A stretch of DNA of 64,000 nt from Knufia peltigerae. Taxonomy: Eukaryota > Ascomycota > Eurotiomycetes > Chaetothyriales > Trichomeriaceae. The notes under the pieces were generated by a model. The model was not told where the DNA came from and did no database searches. It was given only the letters and a program-made list of their open reading frames with translations. Where the stretch lies: contig JAPDRN010000003.1 in NCBI GenBank assembly GCA_030247855.1, positions 682,001-746,000 of the forward strand. Reading direction: 5' to 3'. The position numbers were made by a program, and so were the translations under genes. Positions 45,345-55,629 of this stretch are shown piece after piece (position 1 is the first letter of the stretch; every line of letters begins with the position of its first letter).

Positions 45345-47414
45345 TCACCACACGTTTCCCTTCGCTTGCTTACCGTGAGTTTGCTCCAATTTCTTGACGT
45401 CGATATTCCTCCACACCATGATACAAACCAACAAGAGTGGAATAAACGAAGCTCCGGCAATGACCATCTTCCTCTGCACATCTGCATAAGCTGCGATGAT
45501 TGCGTCACGAATGGGACTTCCTCTTGGGTATGAGAGCTGAGTGACTAGTGAAGCGTAGATTGAAGGCGCAAGATCTTTACTGCCCTCCGGCAGCTGGTTG
45601 TAGAGCTGAGTAGGCAAGATGTTGGTCCAGATACCTCCCGCAATGGCGAGACCAATTGAGGCGCCGATACTGCCAAACATGCCCCACATGGCAAGAGCAA
45701 CGGCGACTTCTTGATGACTGACCGAGGCCATGACGGCAAGCTGAGCCGTAAGGGCCCAGATGCCGCTGGAAATACCGTTGAACAATTGACACATGACGAG
45801 ATATCCAACGTGAGAATGTGGTTGACGGAAGTGGATGAGTAGTGCAGTGCCCAGGACGCAGAATGGAATACCTGAGTACGAAATCCACTTGTAGCGACCG
45901 GTGTAGCGGATAAGGCTAGAAGAAGTCAACTTTCTGCAGTAATGTAGGATAAGACGGGGGCAACTCACAATCCAATAAATGGACCGATGAAAGAAGACAT
46001 CAGCGAAAATGAGTTTAGCACATAGCCTGAATTGGTAATATTCAGATTGTGTACGACTTGAAGGTAGGAGGAATAATATGCGTCCCAGCAGCTGGGGAGA
46101 GCGGGTCAGTGTCAATGATCTCAAAATAGGGCGGGGAATCCACTGACTAGATTGAAATGAACATTATCCCATAGAGCAAGGAGGCTCCAAGAATTGTTGG
46201 GTCTTTGAGCAATCTGAATGGGAAGTAGGCCACAGAGGCAAAGTAGCGTTCCCAGACAACGAAGGCAGCGAGACACGCCACTCCAAGCACGATCATGGCG
46301 ATCACATATCCAGTCTTCCAGCCATTCGGAGCGGTATTGGCAAGGCTGAACGGAAGGAGGAGAAGTGACCACCCGGCTGTGGTGAGAAAGATTCCTACAA
46401 CTGTCCCAGGAAATATGTTAGCATAAGGAGGTCGTGCAGCTTATCTGACAGAGCGGCTTACCATCAAATTGGACAAAATAATACCGCAAAGACTCCCCGA
46501 TGGTTCGAGACTTGACCCTTTCAGGCGCGATCCCCAATCTATTTGCCTTACGCTGACTGAGGAAGAAAACGACGACGACTGGAGTGCAGAACCCGACCAG
46601 AATAAAGCAAAATGCGCCGAATGCCCATCTGAAGTTCACATGGGTATAGAAAAGGTCTGCAATTCTGGGGCCAGCAAAGTTGGTGGCCAAAAGCGGAGTG
46701 GAATTGATAGAGAAAATGATCATCCGGTTCTGAATCACAGTGAGTTCTAGCTCAAGCACATCGGCACCCGGGGAAACCAACCTTGAGAGTTGTCATGTCG
46801 GCCAGCATCACGTTGATGACATAACCGAGTCCGATATGACCAACCCAGTAGAAAGTGTGAGCAGCGGCATATGTTTCCACATTCTGGCAAGTTGCTTTCA
46901 TGATCATGCCGATCACCATGAACAGAAGCATGACGAGGAAGCCTTCACATCGTCCCCAAATATCGATGATTTTTGCGATGGTGAGATTTGCAACACCGCC
47001 AAGAATGGTAGCGACGATGCTGACGGTTGAGAGAAGTCCGTGTTCGGAAAATGCCGAGGTCACGTACGGGGTGAGGTTGCCTTGCACTGACTGGAGCAGC
47101 TGATCGCTGAAGCTGACGAGATATAGCCTGTACTGCGGTTAGGCTGGTGTAGGCTGGTGTGGAAAAACGTGGACATCACGAACATACAGGACAAACATGA
47201 GCATCAACACCTGCTTAGACCAGACGGTGGTGATGACTTCGACTCTCTTCACCCCATCTTGTTTGAGCTGAGAGCTCGAATCCGAGTCGGATTTAAGGTC
47301 GTCTGATACCTCATGAACATTCTGAGGATCTTGAGCATACTTTTCCATCTCCCTCTCCACGACAGGGAGAACCTCCCCAGTTGGTTGAGGAGCCGCTGCG
47401 GTAATTGTCGCCAT
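45345..47414 (-). CDS. Siderophore iron transporter (MFS, ARN/SIT type)
   Basis: Six exons on the minus strand: 47188-47414, 46782-47127, 46462-46729, 46148-46400, 45969-46091, 45345-45915; 595 aa, right for a 14-helix SIT transporter. A soluble N-terminus of about 60 residues precedes the first helix. Family-like stretches: YLVSFSDQLLQSVQGNLTPY, ADMTTLKNRMIIFSINSTP, FISIYCWDAYYSSYLQVVHN, ITNSGYV and WGMFGSIGASIGLAIAGGIW. It imports ferric siderophores by proton symport at the plasma membrane or in vesicles. For exon 2, the acceptor at 47127/47128 is required to keep frame; the nearer CAG is not. The promoter has SreA-type GATA sites. Confidence 0.93.
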
Positions 47415-48529
47415 TGGGATATCTATAAATCAAGTGTGTAAGGTCTGGGGAATAGTAACACAGGATTCTGTACATGACCGGGAAGGCTATTTATTTTTTG
47501 CAACAGCAGGAGCCAGAGCAGGCATTTTCACCTTCGGAACAATGTTGGATGCTTGGGTTGCAGAAAAAATTCCGCGGCCCCGTCCACGAGGTCAGGGTCT
47601 ATGGGCATTATGCTTCTAGAAGACAGTCTTAGCCATATACTTCGTCTGATGAGCTTGAGTGAGCTAATCAGATGCGTAGATGAGGGTCCCTTGTGTGGGT
47701 GGTAGGAGGTAGTTAAGATGATATACCCCTGTTCCTCCTCCGATTCTCGCATTATCTGATGATCGAGATAATCTGATTGCTGGAGATTATCTGATAAAGT
47801 GGGCAGCGGTGGGCATCGACGGCTGGGCAAAGAGGACATTTTCTAGCACCAATTTCTGGCAATTGTAACCAGGTGCCGCGTATGACGCTGTCCGATAGCG
47901 TCCGATAGCTTAAGCTGTGGGTTGTTTCGGGAAAACGTGCCAGGGAACATGCATAACATTTCACGGTGCCCTGCCCAAGTCTGATAAGTACAACAGGTGG
48001 GGGGCAGAATGTGAATCCTGCTATACGTGAAAACCAGGAGACCAGAGAGTGACCAAGCCCGGAAGAACTGTGCTATTGCCATTCTCGTTATCGAGCACGA
48101 GAAAAGATGAAAGAGGATAACTTGACTGGTTGGCCGCAAAAGAAGGCGAGCCTGGGTTGGCCAGGCGTACCACCGAGATTCAATTTCGACGAGTGATTCA
48201 AGGCATCTGCATCGCAACACTCATGGCAATAAGAATATGGTCATATCGTATTTGGGACGACTTTAGGTATGCAGTAGATACTCTGATATTCACGCTCTCC
48301 GTGTTACTGGGAGATGCGAACGGACAAAGGTCCGGATCAATGTTTGACCGACTTGGCACGTTCATCCATAACTTCGCGTATTCGCGAGCAGAAACAAGTC
48401 GATATTTCGTGACTTGACAATAACCTGTGGTATGTCATCGCGTTCGTGCGCTGGTGCAAGTACTCAGACCATTGGGAATACAGAGATGAATTCTTTCAAA
48501 CATGACCTTGGACAGTAAGGTTGGAAATT
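47415..48529. promoter_or_regulatory. Intergenic region with siderophore-transporter promoter
   Basis: About 1.1 kb between divergent genes (siderophore transporter left, RIC1 right). The part 340-385 bp upstream of the transporter start is dense in GATA motifs (listed separately). The frames here are short and unsupported. Confidence 0.55.
47752..47797. promoter_or_regulatory. Cluster of SreA-type GATA sites (ATCWGATAA)
   Basis: TTATCTGAT at 47752-47760 and 47787-47795 is the complement of ATCAGATAA, and ATCTGATAA lies at 47789-47797; a near match (TAATCTGAT) is at 47769-47777. ATCWGATAA is the site described for the iron-regulatory GATA repressors SreA/Sre1. Position upstream of a siderophore transporter fits repression under iron sufficiency. 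Binding is inferred. Confidence 0.7.
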
Positions 48530-51500
48530 ATGTATTGGCCATGTGGTGTGCCTCAAGTCTTTGCATACCATGGCCCGAACTCGGTTGCAGAAGAAAGAGA
48601 TTCGGGCCTAGCCAAAGCGAGTCATGACGACGAGAAAACCGACCTTAACGGCATCGACCAAGCATCTGGCATCGAGGATTTACAAGCAGCACGAAATGAT
48701 CATCTATTCACAACAATCACGCCTTCACGACTTGATCTGTGGTCAACTCGACCAGTCGTCCTGCTCGCCTCATTATCTAGATCACGAAAGTCGTTGCAAA
48801 CTTACGGATACAATGTATCTGTTCTGTTCAAGCCAGACGCGACGATGGTTGTTATCAGGACCACGGAAAGCTATTTGATTACCTACTCCGTGGAAAGCGA
48901 CCAGACTGCTCGCGCGCTGCAACAGCAATATGGGTATAGCCAAGCAAAACGTCAAAACGTAATGCGTATTTTTGGGGCAGACGACACTGCTGGCGTCCCT
49001 GAAGTCCTCCTCCGGTTCAAGCGGGCTATCAAGATAGACGCTGGTATCAACTCTTTCATCGCGTTGGACTCGGAGATAATCGTGGCTACTGTCAAACCCG
49101 CAGCTGTACAGTGCATTCGCTGGGAGGCGCAAAAGGATGGATCACATGCTGTTGCACAGTTGCTGTCCAAGATGGAATGGCTCGACACAAAATCCGGTCT
49201 GTCGAGCATGATTCATGACCGCGCAATGAATCTCTCGGTCTGGTTATCTCCTGATGGCCATGCATGTGCAGTCCAAAGAGTCAAACCTCAGTTATCACGA
49301 GCTCCATCTTCAGACGACTCCACTCCCTCCTCGCGATCATCAACAACACCTTCGACACGACTGTTTGACGGCTATTGCTTCCACAAGCCGGAAGAATCAT
49401 CTGCAGCAAAATACGCCAGCATCAACGCCCGCTTCTCACTTATTGCGGTTGCGACCGTTGCTGGAGAGATCATCTGCTACGCTGCCAAAGACTATGTCGG
49501 CAATATACCTCTGTCACATACGTTCAAGCCCTCAACATCCCCATCGTCTCGTGGTGCTATAACGTGTTTGACTTGGTCTCCAGATGGATATTGTTTATTC
49601 GCGGGCTACGAAAATGGTTGGTCAACTTGGTCTGTTTTTGGGAAAGAGGGTGCATCGACCTTTCACTCGAATCTGTCCCATGCCGAGTCTAACGACGAGA
49701 GCTTACTCCTTTCTGTTCAAAGAGCAAATTGGATCAGTAGCGGAGCTGAAATTCTCCTGACGACGCCGAATGACGACCGGATATGGAAGCTTGAAATGTC
49801 TCGCAGCGCAGCCATGGGCTGTTTCTCATGCGCCAATCTTGTCCGTGCGCTCCTCCAAACACCAAAGGAATTGACAGTATATCGAGGCCATGAGCTTCCA
49901 GACTTGACGTCTATCTCGAACGAAGCATCCCTGTGGCACCACGCTCCGTACCCGCCAGTATATCTGCACAATCAATGGCCCATCAAATCGTGCGTCATCT
50001 CGCAAGATGGCAGATATGTCGCCATCGCCGGCCGTCGAGGTCTTGCTCATTATAGCTTGCAGAGCGGACGTTGGAAAACGTTCTCCGACCTTGCCGTCGA
50101 AAGCTCATTCGCAGTCCGCGGAGGCATGTGCTGGTTCAATCACATCCTTGCCGTGGCCACAGAAAACGCAACCGGGTACGATTTGCGTTTGTACTCCCGC
50201 GACCTTGACCTAGGACGGACACCACTCCACAGTGAGGCTTTCTCGATGCCAATTGTGTTCGTGGGTCCCTCGGGCGAAGACTCGTTGCTTGTATACACCT
50301 ATGAAAATATCCTCTACCATTATATCCTCAACATTACTGATCGAGGCGCCCAACTTGTCCAGGTTGGGCAGATAGCCTTCCACGGCATCGTCAGAGCACC
50401 CAGCCGAGTGCGCTCTGTCAGTTGGGTCGTACCAGACAGCCAGCTACGCAATGGTGACCCTTCGCGCGACGTCGAGTATGCCTCTGTACTCTTCCTCGTG
50501 GATGATAAACTGGTTTTGTTGCAGTCGTCACGGAACGAGAAGGATGAATTGAAATACGACATGCGTGTCGTCGCTCAGCACGTAGAGTATTACATCCTCA
50601 TGCGCGATCAGATCTATTTCAACTTCACCGGCACGGAAGAGTCTGCGCCTCCAACCCCTTCGCCAGGCTCAGCGTTTACGATGCAGAGTCAACATCATTA
50701 CTCGCTGAGGGACTCTCTTTGGATATTTAGTGGCGAAGAACTCAGGCTATGGCCCGACGTACGTGACCTGCTATATCACGCGGCGGAAGGTGACCTTGGT
50801 ACATCAGCACTCTTGTCCATGTCTGTTGATTTCTACCCCCTGTCGATCCTATTGACAAAGGGCGTGGTGTTAGGCATCGAGTCTGAACTGCTGCAACGCC
50901 GGGATGTCAATTTTGCACAATTTAGGTCAGGGATACGCACACAGCTTTTCCTGCCTTACATTCTTCGCCACCAGTTGTGCGAAGAACACGATACAGCAGC
51001 GGCTTTTGGTCTGGCGAACCAGTACCAAAATTTGTCATATTTCCCGCATGCCCTGGAGATCTTGCTGCACCACGTTCTTGACGATGAGGTCGACAGAACT
51101 AGAAAGGCCAAAGTGGAGGAAGACGACGACTCGCCAGGCCCTCTACCTGCGGTTCTGTCCTTCTTGCAACTCGTCCTCTCCCCCACGACGTACCTCTCCA
51201 CCGTTGTTCAGTGTATTCGAAAAACGGAGCTGAGTTCGTGGAGGACATTGTTCGCCCACCTCCCGCCACCGCTTACCCTCTTCGAGCAAGCCCTCGAACT
51301 CGAAGATTTGAAGACTGCGAGTGGATACCTGATCGTCCTGCAAGGCTTGGAGGAGGACGATGAGCCTGATAGCTATGATACTCAAAAGTTCGAGGACAAC
51401 GTCATTCGGCTCATGAAGTTGGCGCGGCAAAAATCCGACTTCGAGTTGTGTTCGGACCTGGCCAGATTCATGATCGGGGTCGATCCCCGTGGCGGTGCTT

Positions 51501-51673
51501 TACGGAGAGTCATTGCTGGCGTGGGATTCACCAACAAACAAAGCCATCTGAGTCCGCACTTGATGATATCGCAGGACAAGAAGTCGAGCAACAATAGCTC
51601 ACCGGGCAGCGGGTCGAGGTTGAGTCCAGTGAGTGGCGGAGACTATTTTTCGTCAACTCCCGGAGGCTATTAG
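48530..51673 (+). CDS. RIC1: Ric1, subunit of the Ric1-Rgp1 Rab GEF
   Basis: Single exon, 1047 aa from the ATG at 48530. The N-terminal MYWPCGVPQVFAYHGP start is typical of Ric1. A WD40-like beta-propeller region follows (ITCLTWSPDGYCLFAGYENGW, CVISQDGRYVAIAGRRGLAHY, RSVSWVVPDSQ). The C-terminal RIC1 domain shows LPYILRHQLCEEHDTAAAFG, FPHALEILLHHVL, FLQLVLSPTTYLSTVVQCIR and ALELEDLKTASGYLIVLQ. With Rgp1 it activates the Golgi Rab Ypt6 for endosome-to-Golgi retrieval. The tail is Ser/Gly-rich. Confidence 0.94.
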   Translation: MYWPCGVPQVFAYHGPNSVAEERDSGLAKASHDDEKTDLNGIDQASGIEDLQAARNDHLFTTITPSRLDLWSTRPVVLLASLSRSRKSLQTYGYNVSVLFKPDATMVVIRTTESYLITYSVESDQTARALQQQYGYSQAKRQNVMRIFGADDTAGVPEVLLRFKRAIKIDAGINSFIALDSEIIVATVKPAAVQCIRWEAQKDGSHAVAQLLSKMEWLDTKSGLSSMIHDRAMNLSVWLSPDGHACAVQRVKPQLSRAPSSDDSTPSSRSSTTPSTRLFDGYCFHKPEESSAAKYASINARFSLIAVATVAGEIICYAAKDYVGNIPLSHTFKPSTSPSSRGAITCLTWSPDGYCLFAGYENGWSTWSVFGKEGASTFHSNLSHAESNDESLLLSVQRANWISSGAEILLTTPNDDRIWKLEMSRSAAMGCFSCANLVRALLQTPKELTVYRGHELPDLTSISNEASLWHHAPYPPVYLHNQWPIKSCVISQDGRYVAIAGRRGLAHYSLQSGRWKTFSDLAVESSFAVRGGMCWFNHILAVATENATGYDLRLYSRDLDLGRTPLHSEAFSMPIVFVGPSGEDSLLVYTYENILYHYILNITDRGAQLVQVGQIAFHGIVRAPSRVRSVSWVVPDSQLRNGDPSRDVEYASVLFLVDDKLVLLQSSRNEKDELKYDMRVVAQHVEYYILMRDQIYFNFTGTEESAPPTPSPGSAFTMQSQHHYSLRDSLWIFSGEELRLWPDVRDLLYHAAEGDLGTSALLSMSVDFYPLSILLTKGVVLGIESELLQRRDVNFAQFRSGIRTQLFLPYILRHQLCEEHDTAAAFGLANQYQNLSYFPHALEILLHHVLDDEVDRTRKAKVEEDDDSPGPLPAVLSFLQLVLSPTTYLSTVVQCIRKTELSSWRTLFAHLPPPLTLFEQALELEDLKTASGYLIVLQGLEEDDEPDSYDTQKFEDNVIRLMKLARQKSDFELCSDLARFMIGVDPRGGALRRVIAGVGFTNKQSHLSPHLMISQDKKSSNNSSPGSGSRLSPVSGGDYFSSTPGGY

Positions 51674-51979
51674 ATGTATATAGAGAAAGAAAAGAGATTG
51701 AAAAAAGTCATTGGTGAGTCTCAAAAATTCTGGCATTGGAGCGTATACGTCAATTGTCCATAGTGAAAATAGTCCCATATGTGTATTCATACGTGAGTCA
51801 ATCCCTTCCACCGAGGCATGGAGTATTTGTTTTTGGACTTTACCGTCTCTCAATGGGTTCTGCTTCGAACAGCATATCTTTACATGTGTCAAATTTTTCT
51901 TTTTTGCGCTTTCCGAACCTCATGCGTTCTTTTTATACAGTAAAAGTAAAACAAGAGCTAGCATGTCGTGGCAAGCTCC

Positions 51980-52729
51980 TTACAACCTCCTAACATTCGG
52001 ACTCCTTGTGCCTCCAAACTTCAGCCTCGTGCTGTCCGTCACCTTTGCAATAAGCGGTTTGATCATTCTTCCCTCCGTACCCAGCAGCGCCTTCTGGAAG
52101 GCATCCCTTCCAGGCCCGAAGCCTCTCAGAACGATTTCAATCCCGGCTCCGCCGTACTGCGCACCGGGTCTCCTGATATCGGCCAGAGTCTGCATGGGGT
52201 TCTGCGTCATTTTCTTGCCGCCTACGCGCCACTGCTTTTCCACCATCTTGCGGAAGGTGTACGCCGCCAGCTGGAAACAGGCGTCGTACGTGGCTCTCTG
52301 GGCGTGTCGCAGTCCGATGCTCCCACAAGACAGACTCAGAATGGGATTGTGGGAAGGGTCGGTGAATGTGATGTGCATGTTGTGCTTGTGCGCGTACACG
52401 TGGATGTGGTACGGTTCGTCGACGTGGAGTCGGGCGCTCGGTCGAGTGGCCGCTTCGTCTCGTGCTGACCGGGCCAGGTTGCGGATTATGGTGTCGGAGC
52501 TGGGACTTTGGGACTGATCGACACTCCGGAGGGCGTCGCTGAACAACTTGTCGGCGCTCTCAGGCTCAGGTTCGGTTCGGTCGACGACGAATCCCCTCCG
52601 TGGTGAGAGGGGAGTTGCTCCTTCAGCATATCTCTGGACAGTGGTTGCAAAAGGCCGTCGAATGGGAGCCGTAGAATGATATGATAGTCGACATGTCCGG
52701 CACATCGAGGAGAGGAGCGGTTGAGCCAT
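51980..52729 (-). CDS. Mitochondrial small-subunit ribosomal protein uS11m
   Basis: Single exon; 249 aa from the ATG at 52729 (MAQPLLSS), or 266 aa from the in-frame ATG at 52780. The shorter form gives a normal mitochondrial presequence (Arg, Ser, Thr-rich, no acidic residues up to about residue 40). The C-terminal half is uS11: HVYAHKHNMHITFTDPSHNP, LSCGSIGLRHAQRATYDACF, NPMQTLADIRRPGAQYGGAG, IEIVLRGFGPGRDAFQKALL and LIAKVTDSTRLKFGGTRSP. It binds rRNA in the platform of the mitoribosome. Divergent from TIM44. Confidence 0.93.
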   Translation of the reverse strand: MAQPLLSSMCRTCRLSYHSTAPIRRPFATTVQRYAEGATPLSPRRGFVVDRTEPEPESADKLFSDALRSVDQSQSPSSDTIIRNLARSARDEAATRPSARLHVDEPYHIHVYAHKHNMHITFTDPSHNPILSLSCGSIGLRHAQRATYDACFQLAAYTFRKMVEKQWRVGGKKMTQNPMQTLADIRRPGAQYGGAGIEIVLRGFGPGRDAFQKALLGTEGRMIKPLIAKVTDSTRLKFGGTRSPNVRRL

Positions 52730-53013
52730 GTCTACAGGCTCGTGTATGTGTCGGTACTGAGCTTCAACGGAATACCACAACTGATCTCGCGCGCCCAGGT
52801 TGAGTAGCCAGAGTACCTGGAGGTACCGAAAAGAAAGATTGAGAAGGGAACCGTGGTTGGAAAGTTAGCCGAGGGCCGATCTCAATTAGTTTTCTCCGGT
52901 CATCTTCTTCTCCATCAATGCCGCCGCAGCTCGACAAGAGTCTTTTTTTCCTTTTCTCAACTCGGCCCCTTGATTCCTTTCTGTGCCGTGAGTTGTTTTT
53001 GTATTTTAGAGGC

Positions 53014-54647
53014 ATGATCGCAGCGCGCCGTGCACCAGTTCATGGTGTCCGTCATTATGTGACAGCGACATCATCCATCGCCTCGTTGCGAGCAGCACAA
53101 CTTGGCAGAACAGCAGCCTACAGAAGATTAACGGCGGCGACCACCGACACATCCTCATCTCCTCTGAGTTCCTCTATACATCTCACACCTTTCTCTCCTC
53201 GACTCACAGTCCCCTCTCAATCTCTCCTAAGATCTCTACATACTTCACGAGCCCTATACCAACAGCCACAACCGAAAGAAGAAGCCAAGCAAGAAGTCAG
53301 GGATCCTCCGCGGGACGAAAAGCCCAAGGAAGAAGCCAAAGCCAGTGGCGAAGAACAGAAAGAGGGAGAGGAGAAACAAAACAAGGACGAGAAATCGGAA
53401 AAGGACGACAAAACACCGCCACCTCCGCCACCACCTCATGGAGACAAGACACCATGGCAAGTCTTTACCGAAACCCTCCGAACCGAGTTCAAAGCCTCCA
53501 AGGAATGGAACGAGTCGACCAAACAATTATCCGGTTCAGTGCAACAGTTCACCGAATCCGATGCAGTACGAAGAGCCAGAGAAGCGTCAGAGGCTGCTTC
53601 CAAGGGTACTTCGCAGGTCATCAAAGGCGCAGGTCGCGCCATTGGACAGGGTGCAGCATGGACATGGGATTCCAAGGTAGTCCAAGGTGTTCGATCCGGT
53701 GTGAATGCGACTGGCCGTGGGATTGAGAAAGCGACTCGCCCCATCCGAGAAACCAAGGCCTTCAAAGATATCTCCGAAGCTATCGACGACGGCAGTAGTT
53801 CGAGATATGGAGGCTGGGTTGAGAAAGAAGAACGGCGCAAGAAGCGAGAGGCTCAACTCCTGAAAGAAGCGCAATCTGGTAAAAAACCTGTGGAAGAAAT
53901 GGTCGAGGATCCAAAGTAAGTGAAGTGCAGAGATGGTAATCTTTGAGTATTACTAACATTTTCCTCTCTAGTGCTGGAACCAACATTACCGTTCACAAAG
54001 ACTCGGCCTGGAAGGAGTCATGGAACAGCTTCAAGGAAAATTCCAAAATGATGCAAGGTTTGTTCAATATGAAACAAACATATGAAGAGTCGGAGAATCC
54101 TTTCATCTCAACAGCCCGGTCAATATCAGATCGAGTTGCAGGCTTTTTCGCCGAAAATGAGACTGCGATGGTGATCAAGAAATTCCGAGAGATTGATCCC
54201 AACTTCCAACTAGAGCCATTCTTGCGAGATTTGCGGGAATTCATGCTCCCTGAGGTCCTCGATGCATACGTCAAGGGTGATGTTGAGACACTCAAGGTCT
54301 GGCTATCGGCGGCGCAATTCCAGGTCTATTCTGCTCTGATGGAACAGTACACCAAGGCTGGACTTAAGTCGGACGGACGGATACTTGACATCAGACACGT
54401 CGACATCCTAAATGCCAGGTTACTCGAGCCAGGCGACATTCCAGTGTTTATCATCACATGCCGGACACAAGAGGTTCACGTCTACCGAAACCAAAAAACG
54501 AACGAACTTGCTGCTGGTATGGAGGATAAGGTCCAACTGGTCACATATGCCATTGGTATGACCAGATTACCCGAAGAAGTCAACAATCCCGAGACCAGAG
54601 GATGGAGAATGATTGAATTGCAAAAGGCTGCACGTGATTATTACTGA
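53014..54647 (+). CDS. TIM44: Mitochondrial import motor subunit Tim44
   Basis: Two exons, 53014-53915 and 53972-54647; 525 aa. An open frame extends upstream to 52918, but MIAARRAPVHGVRHYV gives a proper matrix presequence. A Lys/Glu-rich linker and a proline run (PPPPPPPHG) follow, then helices TPWQVFTETLRTEFKASKEW and a membrane-binding region. The C-terminal Tim44 domain shows ESENPFISTARSISDRVAGF, FLRDLREFMLPEVLDAYVKG and TLKVWLSAAQFQVYSALMEQ. It docks mtHsp70 on the TIM23 channel at the matrix side. Confidence 0.96.
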
Positions 54648-55629
54648 TCACGATATCAGCAAACAACTTGTTCATGTCTCCTCGGAAATGGGAAAAAAAA
54701 CCCTGTACCAGCATCTTTCAGCGAGCATAATGGAGATGGGGGGGCCATCCGCTCCTTGTGTTTCTTTTCAAAACTTTTGCAGCGATCATTCCCATCTCGA
54801 TCTCTGTCTTGTGTAATTTATTCTTGTCAAAAAGGGAAAAAAGAAAATAGGAGGAGGCGGCACGGGCATTGGAGCCACTGGCTTGTACTCGTGCTTGAAT
54901 GAAGGTGTACTATTTGTACAGCAGTGAAGATTGCTGGGTTTTTGTATAATGGCCTGCATGACCTCGTCCGGATGCATTGAGTTCGAGCAATATATCGGGG
55001 GGGTTGGGGGTTTAGCTCGAGTCGATCAGATTCATTGATAGGGAAATTGAGATGAATATGGACAGAGGCGAGAAAGAAGGAGAAGAAGAAGGGCTGCTAA
55101 CTTGTCCAGCCCTTTCTTTCGGTGGGGGTGTGATGAAGGAAAAGCAGAAGAAAATAATTCTACTCTTGAAATGAATACTTGTGTACGAGTATGAAACCTG
55201 GTCCCTTTTGCAGTTTCCGTGTACAAGTAACTGTACAAAGCCTTTTTTTTCAATCGTGGCTTCACATTACACGTACAGACAGTAAGTATACTGTCAATTA
55301 TCAGGGACTGCAATTTATTATTAGTCTTCCCCAGCCGAAAGCTAGCCAATGGAAAAATGAGGGCCGTTTGCGCTTCTTGTCATCGTTCAGTGACGGTGTG
55401 CCGCATGAACACCACACGCTTTGTTTGGAGGTCTTTCTCGGGGTACGTTCATTCCCAGGGAGTCGACTCTCTGCAGGGCGAAGAGGAAGGGGAAAAAAAG
55501 GAGGCCCGCTTCGTTACAATCACCAACCCCCTTCGAGATTGTCGGGCTGGATTGTCAGTAGACTTGCTTGGGCCTCTCCCGGTGAAGGGGGCAGGTCCCC
55601 TCGTTCCCTGTTGAGCCGTCATCCTCCCT
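54648..55629. other. Intergenic region downstream of TIM44
   Basis: About 980 bp with no supported gene; contains purine-rich and G-rich runs (about 55000-55130). Small frames lack motifs. Confidence 0.4.
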
